Assembly: GCA_040002845.1 (NCBI GenBank)
Contig: JBDUDR010000055.1
Coordinates: 1-16,076 of the forward strand
Reading direction: 5' to 3'
Source of the DNA: JBDUDR01 sp040002845
GTDB taxonomy: Bacteria > Actinomycetota > Actinomycetes > Propionibacteriales > Nocardioidaceae
DNA: 16,076 nt
Positions 9,067-15,985 of the stretch are shown piece after piece (position 1 is the first letter of the stretch; each line of letters starts with the position of its first letter). Under the pieces are notes generated by a model, which was not told where the DNA came from, ran no database searches, and saw only the letters and a program-made list of their open reading frames with translations. The position numbers were made by a program, and so were the translations under genes.

Positions 9067-9141
9067 CCTTGGTGCCGGCGGCAGGGTGTCGGTCAGGTCA
9101 TGGACGGCGGCCGCCGACACGCAGCACACGATTGTCAGCGC
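9067..9141 (-). pseudogene. Fragment of an AbiEi-like antitoxin gene
   Basis: The translation reads TIVCCVSAAAVHDLTDTLPP, which closely matches TAIACCVSAAAVYNLIDALPP-like sequence in the larger AbiEi-like pseudogene near 11.9 kb, also on the minus strand. The DNA matches well too, around GCGTGTCGGCGGC on the coding strand. Only about 25 codons survive and no start or other domain part is visible nearby. It is either a remnant of a second antitoxin gene or a rearranged piece of the same one. Confidence 0.55.
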
Positions 9142-9183
9142 GACCGTGTTGACACCGTGCCGGCGAGCAAGGTTGTGTTTACG

Positions 9184-9199
9184 TTCCCGGTGACGGGAA
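9184..9199. repeat. Perfect 6-bp inverted repeat
   Basis: TTCCCG and CGGGAA flank a four-base GTGA spacer. It lies in the degraded stretch just beside the AbiEi fragment. It may be an old operator or terminator; no T run follows on either side. Confidence 0.4.
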
Positions 9200-9423
9200 T
9201 CCCGAGATGATCGGCTACCGAGCTTCGAGCTTCAGCGTGAGCCCGAGGCGCGGGACGGTGTCGGGGAACTTGCGCTGCCTAGGTCGGCGCCACGTGCCTG
9301 ACGTCGACGACGCTGGTTGTGCTGGCGTCGCGGATCGCGCGTCAGCTCCGGTTCCACCCGTCCGACGCCGATGCGTTCGTCGAGACCAACGCCGTCACCG
9401 GCATCGACGGCTAATGACGTTGG

Positions 9424-10662
9424 TCAAGGGAGTCCGGCGCGGTCGAACTCCTGTTGCAGCCGCGGACGGCGGCGGTTGGATTCACGCAGGTCGGCGATGA
9501 GCTGGTCGACCTCGGCCGTGTATTCGGATCCGACGGCGAGCGTGCGCATCTTCTTCAGCCTGCGTGCAGCGATCTTGTAGTGCTGAGCTCCGGTTTCGAC
9601 CAGCTCGCGCAGGACGAGGCGATTCAGCACTGGCAGGACGGCGAGCGGGTCGATCTTCTCGTACGCCTTGACCAGGTCGCTCCACGTGCGATCGTCGTCC
9701 AGGGCCAGGGAGTGGGCTAGCTGCCACGCGAACGGCACGTCCTGGAGCGACAGCAGCGCGAACTGTACGGCGTCACGCGGGCTATCCGCGAGTCGCTCGA
9801 TGACCTCGTCGCGGTGCTGCGGCCACGCATCTCCCGCGTCCCGATGTAGGTGGGCGGCAGTGCTGGATGAGGGCCAGCGTCGGAACACCTTCAGCCGTGC
9901 CGCGAGCAACTCTGCCGGACGGTGCGCGGCGAGCAAGGTGCACCAGTACTCGGCGGCCTTGAGCGACTGGTGTCCCGGCCCGACATCGAGCGCGTGCCTG
10001 GCCCAGTCGATCGCACGGTCGAACTCGCCGATCTCCGCCAGCGCCTCGGCGGTGTCCTGCAGCCACGCCGCCACCTTCCGGTCGCGGGAGTGGGTGCGGA
10101 TGATCGCCTCAATGTCGCGGTCCAGCACCGCCAGCCGCTGGGCGTTCCAGTCCAGGACGAACCACTCGGCCCGATGCCGGGCCGTCCAGCGTTCCGCCTC
10201 CGACGGCCGTGGGCCGAGGCGGGCCCCGAGGTCGGTGAGCTTGGCCCGATAGGAGGCCATACCCTTCTCGCCGAGAGCGGGGGCGTAGGCGACGGGGTCG
10301 AGGGTGAAGTAGTCGCACTCATTGTCGAACTGGAACTTGATCATCCAGTCCACCAGTCTCGCGATCGGCGGCTTGGCCCGCGCCGCAACTGCGGGGTGTA
10401 GGTCCAGCAGCGCTCGGCACGCATCGCCGATGATCCCGCTGGAGTCGTCGGCGCGCATGATCACGTTCAGAGCCGAGGCGATCGCCTTCTGCGTCACCGT
10501 GAAGACCACAGCCGGATCCTCGGTGCCGGACGCTGCTTCGAGAATCGCCACCGCTTCGTGCATCTGCCGGCCGTGCTCGTTGGCGGCACTCCAGCGCCAC
10601 AAGTCCGCACGAGTGCGGATGAGCGGCAGGACGGTCGCGGCAAGGTCGCTCATGGCTGTCAC
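9424..10662 (-). CDS. DUF6880-like protein, similar to the C-terminal half of SWIM zinc-finger proteins
   Basis: This 412-aa protein is all helical in appearance. Stretches such as MRADDSSGIIGDACRALLDLH, DPVAYAPALGEKGMASYR, EFDRAIDWARHAL and the ending RRRPRLQQEFDRAGL match the long C-terminal region of actinobacterial SWIM zinc-finger family proteins. The N-terminal SWIM Cys/His finger is absent here, and no such gene lies upstream. The repeated helix pairs around residues 210-330 suggest TPR-like stacking. The start may be the GTG at 10662 or the ATG at 10653, three codons later. It is divergent from the XRE antitoxin across an 89-bp promoter region. Function is unknown; a scaffold or substrate-binding role is a guess from fold. 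I am sure of the gene and moderately sure of the family. Confidence 0.75.
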   Translation of the reverse strand: MTAMSDLAATVLPLIRTRADLWRWSAANEHGRQMHEAVAILEAASGTEDPAVVFTVTQKAIASALNVIMRADDSSGIIGDACRALLDLHPAVAARAKPPIARLVDWMIKFQFDNECDYFTLDPVAYAPALGEKGMASYRAKLTDLGARLGPRPSEAERWTARHRAEWFVLDWNAQRLAVLDRDIEAIIRTHSRDRKVAAWLQDTAEALAEIGEFDRAIDWARHALDVGPGHQSLKAAEYWCTLLAAHRPAELLAARLKVFRRWPSSSTAAHLHRDAGDAWPQHRDEVIERLADSPRDAVQFALLSLQDVPFAWQLAHSLALDDDRTWSDLVKAYEKIDPLAVLPVLNRLVLRELVETGAQHYKIAARRLKKMRTLAVGSEYTAEVDQLIADLRESNRRRPRLQQEFDRAGLP

Positions 10663-10751
10663 GATTCCACGTCCAGTCGAGCGCTCTGGCGCTCAGTGCA
10701 CCGATGTGTAACATATGTGATACGCTCGCACGTGGAGAACGGAGGCGCACG
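10663..10751. promoter_or_regulatory. Divergent promoter region with two dyads
   Basis: These 89 bp separate the divergent DUF6880-like and antitoxin genes and must contain both promoters. GAGCGC (10679-10684) and GCGCTC (10689-10694) form a perfect inverted repeat around TCTG. Downstream, the AT-rich GTAACATATGTGATAC contains the palindrome ACATATGT (10711-10718). It may be the operator through which the XRE antitoxin represses itself, and may overlap the -10 region. GGAGG at about 10740 is the antitoxin ribosome-binding site. Confidence 0.45.
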
Positions 10752-11165
10752 ATGACCGTCAACACGGCTTTCTGGAACGACCTCGCGCGTGACTTGGAGG
10801 ACCCCGAGTTCCTGCGGGAGTACATCGTCGAGTCGATGCGTATCGCGACGGTCGATGCTGTCGTGAACGAACTCGACGAGGCGCGTGAGGCGGCGGGGTT
10901 GTCGAAGGCTGACCTGGCCCGCGCGATCCAGGTCGAGCCCGCCACGATACGTCGTCTCTTCGCCGCAGAGCGTCCGAACCCGACGCTGGGCACACTCGCC
11001 GAGGTCGCCGCGGTGCTCGGTATGCGCGTGACGCTGGAGCCACTGCCGAGTTCCGAGCGTGCGAAAGTCACCGAGCCGCTGCTTCAAGGGAAGGCCGCTG
11101 ACGCGTCTCAACTTGCGCGCCACTTGGAGCAACTGCGGGCAGAAAAGCCGAAGGTGCCGGCTTAA
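10752..11165 (+). CDS. XRE/HigA-like helix-turn-helix antitoxin
   Basis: This 137-aa protein should neutralise the adjoining toxin and repress its own promoter. The ATG at 10752 has GGAGG upstream. The N-terminal segment (MTVNTAFWNDLARDLEDPEF) resembles HigA-type antitoxins. A helix-turn-helix covers about residues 45-85: AREAAGLSKADLARAIQV followed by ATIRRLFAAERPNPTLGTL. The C-terminal 50 residues are charged and probably bind the toxin. Its TAA overlaps the toxin gene's TAA on the opposite strand by four bases, so the pair converges instead of forming an operon. The helix-turn-helix call is firm; the partner assignment rests on position and family. Confidence 0.8.
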   Translation: MTVNTAFWNDLARDLEDPEFLREYIVESMRIATVDAVVNELDEAREAAGLSKADLARAIQVEPATIRRLFAAERPNPTLGTLAEVAAVLGMRVTLEPLPSSERAKVTEPLLQGKAADASQLARHLEQLRAEKPKVPA

Positions 11166-11665
11166 TCCCTTGCGAGCGAGCGCGGGTTGCGCTTGCGGTA
11201 CTCGTCCCCGAGCTTGCGCACCGCCGCGTAATCGGCGTCAGACAAGGTTGTGCGGAATGGCTTGTCTCGCCCGTCGATGACGACGAGTAGGGGCTTGTCG
11301 ACGCCCTTGGCGTTGTAGTCGAGCAGGCAGAAGAGCCGATAGTGGTGCCGCCTCGGCCCGTTGACGCGCAACTCGAACCAGCCAGCCATGTCGCCCTTCA
11401 TGGCCTCCCAATACCCGCCGCCAGTGAAGCGCTTCGGCGGGGCGGTAGCGACGGCGATGAGCGCGGCACGCATAGTCGCGCGCACCTTCGTGGGGTAGGC
11501 GTTCAACGCATCGCGCCCGGGCGATGACTTGGTTGGGTCGTCGGCCTTGTGCCGCTGGAAGTACACGATGTCGTGCACGTCGTCAGGGGAAGGGCCGGTG
11601 CGAACGGGTGTCGGTTTCGGCGTTGGCCGTTTCGTTTTCCGACGGTCTCGTGGGTCCGGACTCAC
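11162..11665 (-). CDS. RelE/ParE superfamily (Gp49-like) toxin
   Basis: This 167-aa protein matches Gp49/HigB-like ribosome-dependent mRNA endonuclease toxins. The core contains GGGYWEAMKGDMAGWFELRV, RRHHYRLFCLLDY, PLLVVIDGRDKPFRT and DADYAAVRKLGDEYR, which fit the beta-sheet and final helix of the fold. Compared with typical family members of 100-130 aa it has about 30 extra basic, Pro-rich residues at the N-terminus (KTKRPTPKPTPVRTG), so an internal start is possible; the GTG at 11665 is the longest option. It lies tail to tail with the antitoxin gene. Catalytic residues cannot be fixed by eye, but the conserved Arg and His in RRHHYRLF are good candidates. Confidence 0.8.
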   Translation of the reverse strand: MSPDPRDRRKTKRPTPKPTPVRTGPSPDDVHDIVYFQRHKADDPTKSSPGRDALNAYPTKVRATMRAALIAVATAPPKRFTGGGYWEAMKGDMAGWFELRVNGPRRHHYRLFCLLDYNAKGVDKPLLVVIDGRDKPFRTTLSDADYAAVRKLGDEYRKRNPRSLARD

Positions 11666-11707
11666 TTGCGCGGCCCGCGGTGAGCGTCAATCAGCACGCC
11701 CGAAATC

Positions 11708-12161
11708 CTACGGCCGCCGGTCGCGGACGGCCTCGAAGGCGGCGACGGCGCGTTCGCCCGCGTCGGGGGCCTGCCGACGCACGCTGGAAACAGGCCGAGC
11801 TCGAAGGAGGACGAATCGAATCGGAACGTCTCGGTAGGGGGGGTAGATGATCCTGGGCGGACGGTCACGGGTCGGAACGACTATCTGGACGGCTGGCGGC
11901 AAGGCGTCGATCAGGTTGTAGACGGCGGCTGCCGACACGCAGCACGCGATTGCCGCGGGGCGCGGTGGGAGACTGCCAGCAGTCCGGATGGTTCGCCTGC
12001 GGTGCATTCGCCCGGCGGAAGACACCCCGCGAGAGTTCCGTGATCTCGCCGGCGTCCCGCCACGTGTAGAGGTCGCGGGGGTGCACCCCGGTGGCACGGG
12101 CGCCGCGTGTGGTGAACGTGTCTGGTAGATCCGTCCAACCCCATGGATAGAAGTGCTGCAC
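11708..12161 (-). pseudogene. AbiEi-like antitoxin, broken by several single-base indels
   Basis: AbiEi-type antitoxins repress and counter AbiEii nucleotidyltransferase toxins in abortive infection. From the GTG at 12161 the translation begins MQHFYPWGWTDLPDTF, then FTTRGARATGVHPRDLYTW and ELSRGVFRRANAP, a winged-helix N-terminal domain. The frame then changes three times: LLAVSHRAPR lies in a second frame, IACCVSAAAVYNLIDALPP with PPRIIYPP in a third, and ETFRFDSSSFELGL in a fourth segment, the last change falling at a run of seven C on the coding strand near 11837-11843. The end of the gene is unclear, with the nearest stop taken at 11708. No AbiEii toxin gene follows. It appears dead unless the indels are sequencing errors. 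Confidence 0.65.
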
Positions 12162-12249
12162 CTTGCGGCATTGCTTGCGACGGTTATATCCACGTGAGAG
12201 ACCTGCAGCCCAGCTGGTTCACCCCGGGTCGGCACGTCAGAGAGATCCG

Positions 12250-13374
12250 TCAGCCAGCACCTCGCCGCTCAACGCGAGTCAGCGCCTCAAGTGCCAGCTC
12301 TTGGGAATCGGGCAGGGTGTGCAGGTACTTCTGGGTGGTCTGGATCTGGCTGTGCCCGAGGCGGTCCATGACGGTCTTGAGGTCGGCGCCTCCGGCGAGC
12401 AGCCAGGATGCGTGGGCATGGCGCAGGTCATGCATCCGGACGTGGAAGCCGAGCCCGGCGGCTTCCAATGCGGGCAGCCAGTAGCGGGAGCGGAAGGTGT
12501 TGCGGCTGAGCGGGTTGCCGCTGGCGGTCTCTGCCGACGGAAACAGCAGGTCGTCACGGCCCAGGCCCAGCCGCTCGATCTGACGGCTCAGCACGCTGAT
12601 CAGCTGGGGCCGTACTCCGACGACCCGCGACTCGTTGTCCTTGGGATAGTGCTTCACCAGGAATCGCTTCCCGGTGGGGGAGACCTTGCGGGAGACCTCG
12701 ACGATGGTCTCCTCGACGGTGATGGTGCGGCGCAGGAAGTCCACATGCCGGGGCCGTAGCGCGATGAGCTCGCCCCAGCGAAGGCCGGTCTCGATCTCGG
12801 TCAGGACGAGCGGTACGAATCGCTGCGGGATGTGTGCGAGCAGGGCTTGGAACTCCTCCGGGGTGAGGATGCGGGACTTGGGCGCGATGACCTTGGGCAG
12901 CTCGGTGTCGGCGCACGGGTTGTAACCGATGACGCGGTCGCGGACCGCGCGCTTAAAGACGCTGTGCAGCATCACGTGGTACTTCACGATGCTCCGCGCA
13001 GAGAGCCCGTCCGCAGCAGCCTTGGTGACCCAGGCCTGCACGGCCGACGGCAGGACGTCAGCGATCGGGATGTCGCCGAAGAAGGGTAGGAAGTGCCGGT
13101 CCAAATAGGACCGGTAGCCGGCCTTCGTGCTCGCCTCCAGGTGCCGGCTCGGCCACCACTGCTCCTCGACGTAGCGGCGGAAGGTGACCCGGCCGGCCTG
13201 CTGGTCGTACCAGGTGCCGTCCTCGACCTTGACCTCGTGGCGCTGCGCGGCGCGCAGGGCGGCACGTTCGGAGGTGAAGGTGCCCGCCGATCGGGTCCTG
13301 CCCGCTGGGTCGCGGTAGTAGCCGGTGTGCCGGCGCTGACCGTCGGAGTCCACCCGCTTCCGGGACCAGGCCAC
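12250..13374 (-). CDS. int: Tyrosine recombinase (site-specific integrase)
   Basis: This 374-aa enzyme catalyses integration and excision of the element at the neighbouring tRNA site. The N-terminal arm-binding part (SRKRVDSDGQRRHTGYYRDP) is followed by a core-binding domain (RYVEEQWWPSRHLEASTKAG) and the catalytic domain. Catalytic residues are all present: R199 in TGLRWGEL, H315 and R318 in HDLRH, H341 in LGHS and the nucleophile Y350 in QKYLH. The GTG at 13374 is preferred because GGAGG lies nine bases upstream; a TTG start 17 codons earlier is possible. It reads away from the att site at 13557, which is 180 bp upstream, and no excisionase gene is visible next to it. Confidence 0.92.
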   Translation of the reverse strand: MAWSRKRVDSDGQRRHTGYYRDPAGRTRSAGTFTSERAALRAAQRHEVKVEDGTWYDQQAGRVTFRRYVEEQWWPSRHLEASTKAGYRSYLDRHFLPFFGDIPIADVLPSAVQAWVTKAAADGLSARSIVKYHVMLHSVFKRAVRDRVIGYNPCADTELPKVIAPKSRILTPEEFQALLAHIPQRFVPLVLTEIETGLRWGELIALRPRHVDFLRRTITVEETIVEVSRKVSPTGKRFLVKHYPKDNESRVVGVRPQLISVLSRQIERLGLGRDDLLFPSAETASGNPLSRNTFRSRYWLPALEAAGLGFHVRMHDLRHAHASWLLAGGADLKTVMDRLGHSQIQTTQKYLHTLPDSQELALEALTRVERRGAG

Positions 13375-13556
13375 TGGGTCGCCTCCATCCTCAAGATCAA
13401 GTCCATGACCGCAGCTTGACCGCAAGCCCTGCCAAATCTCAGCGGACTGCGACGGACTTCAGTGGAACGCCGAATAGCCCTCTGACCTGCGGTTATGTGA
13501 CATTGTTGCACCCGATCGAGCACAGGGGAAGACGCGCCAAACAGCACCGAAAATCC

Positions 13557-13600
13557 GGCTCATAACCCAGAGGTCGCAGGTTCAAATCCTGCCCCCGCTA
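13557..13600 (+). repeat. att site: displaced 3' part of an initiator tRNA-Met gene
   Basis: The sequence GGCTCATAACCC is an anticodon stem-loop with CAT anticodon. It is followed by AGAGGTC, then a perfect T arm (GCAGG, loop TTCAAAT, CCTGC at 13576-13592) and the acceptor strand CCCCGCT plus discriminator A. The run of C after CATAA is typical of initiator rather than elongator tRNA-Met. The sequence before 13557 does not form a D arm or the matching acceptor strand, so no complete tRNA is encoded. It is therefore one end of an element that integrated within the tRNA gene. An intact copy is expected beyond the left edge of the window. Confidence 0.85.
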
Positions 13601-13603
13601 CGA

Positions 13604-14016
13604 CAAAGGTGCAGGTCAGGGGCATGATCCGTACAACGCGATGGTTGGCCGACTGCCCATTTGTGGGCACTTGTGGGCAACAACGGGCCCTACAGTCGAG
13701 CCGTACAGTCGTCTAGACCGTCGCGCTGTGCGAGGCGCTGGACGGACCAGAAGCATGTGCAGATCACGCATCCAGGACCGGGACTGTCAGGAAGTTGGTG
13801 TAAGTGGCATGGCGTGACCTCGGTTGCGGATAGGTTCAGGCCGGACCGCTACGACATGGCGCGGGCATCTGCCTGGTCGGTGTCTCGATCATCATGTACG
13901 CGCCGCGGTCCGGCGCTCTCGAGAGATAGGTGCCGGTAGCCGATCGTCCGTCGGCGCAACCACCGGCTGAGCGGCACGCGGGCGATGTCGTGAAAGCCGC
14001 GCCTGCGGCGGCAGCC
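13604..14016. other. Stretch without a recognisable gene, right of the att site
   Basis: About 410 bp. Apart from the repeats near 13654-13711, open frames here are short, Arg/Pro-rich and without ribosome-binding sites. I see no RNA gene other than the tRNA fragment at its left border. Confidence 0.4.
13654..13711. repeat. Direct and inverted repeats next to the att site
   Basis: TTGTGGGCA occurs twice with 10-bp spacing (13661-13669 and 13671-13679), and TGCCCA (13654-13659) pairs with TGGGCA (13664-13669) around TTTG. TACAGTCG also occurs twice, at 13691-13698 and 13704-13711. Such short phased repeats about 60-100 bp from a core site resemble integrase arm-binding sites, but no protein binding can be shown from sequence. 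Confidence 0.5.
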
Positions 14017-14410
14017 CTAGGGCCAGTCATCTTCGTCGGCTCCGACCGCTGCCGTTGCGCTGCCTTCGCTGGCCAGAACGTCCAGCCCCGCCGCCAGCAG
14101 GGCGTCGTCGTATCCCAGGCCTCGCCACGACGGGAACACTCGGGACGTGACCAGTGGCCGTGGCATCAGCCGGCGTAGGCCTGGGCGACGAGCGCGCCGG
14201 CGTCCGCAATGAGCAGCACAGCGCGGAGACCCAGGGTCGCAGTCGGAGCCGGCCAGGGGTGCGGTGAGCGGGTCGGTGAAGTAGCCGGCGAACGGCGCGA
14301 TCCGGTCGTCGGGTTCCCGTGGACCCGGCAACACCGGCAGCAGCACCCGCCGCATGCATGAGGACGAGCTGCCCGAGTCGGACGAGTAGGGCGATCCCGA
14401 ACTCGATCAC
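14017..14410 (-). other. Possible decayed or frameshifted coding sequence
   Basis: Two overlapping minus-strand frames look partly protein-like. One begins at a GTG at 14410, just after the ancient stop of the oxidoreductase remnant (TGAGGTG), and reads MIEFGIALLVRLGQLVLMH. The other (14017-14355) contains EPDDRIAPFAGYFTDP and FPSWRGLGYDDALLAAGLDV. Together they may be a former gene that followed the oxidoreductase in an operon. I do not recognise a family. Confidence 0.3.
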
Positions 14411-14411
14411 C

Positions 14412-14966
14412 TCACCGCCCGCCGCTGACGGCGGCGGGTCCGCCAGTTGCGTGGTCGTGGGTGCGCCGGTCGTCCTCGACTCGCTGCCAGGCTTTGCGGG
14501 CGGCGATCAGCACCGGGTCTCACAATGGGCAGAACGGCGGTGCGTAGGACAGGTCGGTGTTGAGCAGCTCGTCGACTGTGGTCTCGTGCCACAGAGCCAT
14601 CGCCAGCACGTCGATGCGTTTGGCGGCGCCTTCCTGTCCGACGATCTGCGCGCCCAGCATCCGACCGGTGCCGCGTTCGACGATGAGCTTCGTGCGGATC
14701 GGTCTCGCGCCTGGGTAGTAGCCGGCCCGGGTGGTGGAGTCGACCGCGACCGTCAGCGGGTCGAATCCGGCCGCGCGGGCGTCGGTCTCGCCGAGGCCGG
14801 TCCGGCCGACCTGGGCGTCGCAGATCTTGGTGACAGCGGCGCCCAGCACACCGGGGAACGTGGCGTAGCCGCCACCGATGTTGATCGCGGCGGTGCGGCC
14901 TTCTTTGTTCGCATAGGTGCCCACCGCGATGGTGACCGGCCGGCGTACGCGCCCGGTGGAGCCCAC
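14412..14966 (-). pseudogene. C-terminal remnant of a pyridine-nucleotide-disulfide oxidoreductase
   Basis: The translation contains the end of the NADH/FAD-binding part (TIAVGTYANKEGRTAAINIG) and most of the C-terminal dimerisation domain (FPGVLGAAVTKICDAQVGRTG, GRMLGAQIVGQEGAAKRIDV, ALWHETTVDELLNTDLSYAPPF), as in CoA-disulfide reductase-like enzymes that reduce low-molecular-weight disulfides. The whole N-terminal FAD-binding region with the active Cys is missing. The frame stops at TGA (14520-14522) where the family has Trp; beyond it, in the same frame, DPVLIAARKAWQRVE continues to a second stop at 14412. Both a 5' deletion and a nonsense change point to a dead gene. It follows the radical SAM gene by about 45 bp. 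Confidence 0.8.
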
Positions 14967-15010
14967 CGGCGCACTGTCACCGAGGATCCGAAGACCCAGC
15001 GCGGCAGTTC

Positions 15011-15985
15011 TCAGGCGCAGACGAAGGCCCGGGCCACGTCGTCGGCCTGGCGGCGGTAGCCCGCGTAGCGGTCCCGTACTGCGGCGATGGCGTCGACGAG
15101 CGGGAACGCCTCGGTGGTGACCAGCTGGTCGTCGTCGTCGGCCCCCACCGGGTGCCAGTAGACGCCGTCCGCGGTCACCGTCACCTCTGGCTGCAAGGTC
15201 GCTTGGCTCAGCACCAGCCCGTCAGTGGCCCCACCCCGTTTGGCGAGCGGGCGCAGGACCTGGTCCTCGACCGCGATGCCCAACCCGTCCAAGAGGTTGC
15301 GCAGCTGTTTCTCCTCGGCGACGTCGGGTGTGACCAGCGTCGCGGCCACGCGCACCCGGAACCCCAGGTGAATCGCCGTGCGCACCCCTTCGACCGCGCG
15401 CGCCCACGAACCCTGACCACGGTGCGAGTCGTGCCGGTCAGGCGTGGCCGAGTCCAGGCTGATCTGCAGCGCGACGCTGCGGTCCATCTCGCGCAGCCGG
15501 TCCAGGCGCCGTCCGTGGAAGAGCATCCCGTTGGTCAGCAAAGTCGTGGGCAGCGAGTCCGCGCACGCGTTGACGAGGTCGGCAATGTCGGGCAGCAGGA
15601 ACGGCTCACCACCGGTAAGCAGCAGCTGTTGCACCCCGGCAGCGGGTGCCTCGAGCGCCAGCCGCTGCACGACGTCACGCCCGAGCGCACGCCGCGGGGT
15701 GCTCGGCGAGGACCGCACGCAGCAGTAGTCGCATGCGAGGTTGCAGTCGAAGTTGGTGTACAGCCACAGCCGCACGCCGGGTCTGCGGTCCGGCGCAACT
15801 TCCCGCAGGGGGTCCGGGGCGCGCCCTCGGCGCACCACCACCAGACCGCCACCGTGCGAGGCCACGCTGTTGCCGGTTCGGTCGCACCACAGGTTGACGA
15901 CGGCCAGCTCGTCGTCGCGCACCGGCAGGGTGAGGGTGTCGCCCTCGGCCAGCGCCGCCAGACCCTCGACCAGGTCGAGTATCAC
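15011..15985 (-). CDS. Radical SAM protein with a TusA-like N-terminal part
   Basis: This 324-aa enzyme binds a 4Fe-4S cluster through C81, C85 and C88 in NFDCNLACDYCC and would generate a 5'-deoxyadenosyl radical. Further radical SAM motifs are LLLTGGEPFLLPD (the GGE motif), TTLLTNGMLF and ALQISLDSATPDRHD. Residues 1-55 (GLAALAEGDTLTLPVRDDE, NLWCDRTGN) resemble the latter part of a TusA sulfur-carrier fold, but without its CPxP cysteine. The GTG at 15985 overlaps the upstream stop as GTGA, suggesting translational coupling; a longer start at 16072 would fully overlap the upstream gene. The C-terminus (RAFVCA) has few cysteines, so no SPASM cluster is evident. Substrate unknown; the decayed disulfide reductase downstream hints at sulfur chemistry. 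Confidence 0.85.
   Translation of the reverse strand: MILDLVEGLAALAEGDTLTLPVRDDELAVVNLWCDRTGNSVASHGGGLVVVRRGRAPDPLREVAPDRRPGVRLWLYTNFDCNLACDYCCVRSSPSTPRRALGRDVVQRLALEAPAAGVQQLLLTGGEPFLLPDIADLVNACADSLPTTLLTNGMLFHGRRLDRLREMDRSVALQISLDSATPDRHDSHRGQGSWARAVEGVRTAIHLGFRVRVAATLVTPDVAEEKQLRNLLDGLGIAVEDQVLRPLAKRGGATDGLVLSQATLQPEVTVTADGVYWHPVGADDDDQLVTTEAFPLVDAIAAVRDRYAGYRRQADDVARAFVCA

Larger units (their letters stand above)
8757..9423. other. Degraded stretch without an intact gene
   Basis: About 650 bp in which the open frames on both strands lack start signals and coherent protein character. It holds an AbiEi-like scrap (about 9067-9141, minus), a perfect inverted repeat (9184-9199), and several homopolymer runs such as C7 near 9001-9038. 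On the plus strand, 9283-9414 is open and ends in a protein-like stretch (LVVLASRIARQLRFHP) before TAA, possibly the tail of a lost gene. I see nothing functional with confidence. Confidence 0.45.

Noticed and set aside
8497..9210. Long plus-strand open frame across the Cys-rich gene
   Set aside because: It is antisense to a gene with a good ribosome-binding site, and its translation is low-complexity Arg/Thr/Ser.
9283..9414. A small plus-strand gene ending at TAA 9412-9414
   Set aside because: The end looks protein-like, but there is no ribosome-binding site and the only in-frame starts leave about 30 codons; kept only as a possible remnant.
13540..13603. A complete functional tRNA-Met gene
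   Set aside because: No D arm or matching acceptor strand is found upstream of the anticodon loop; only the 3' part is present.
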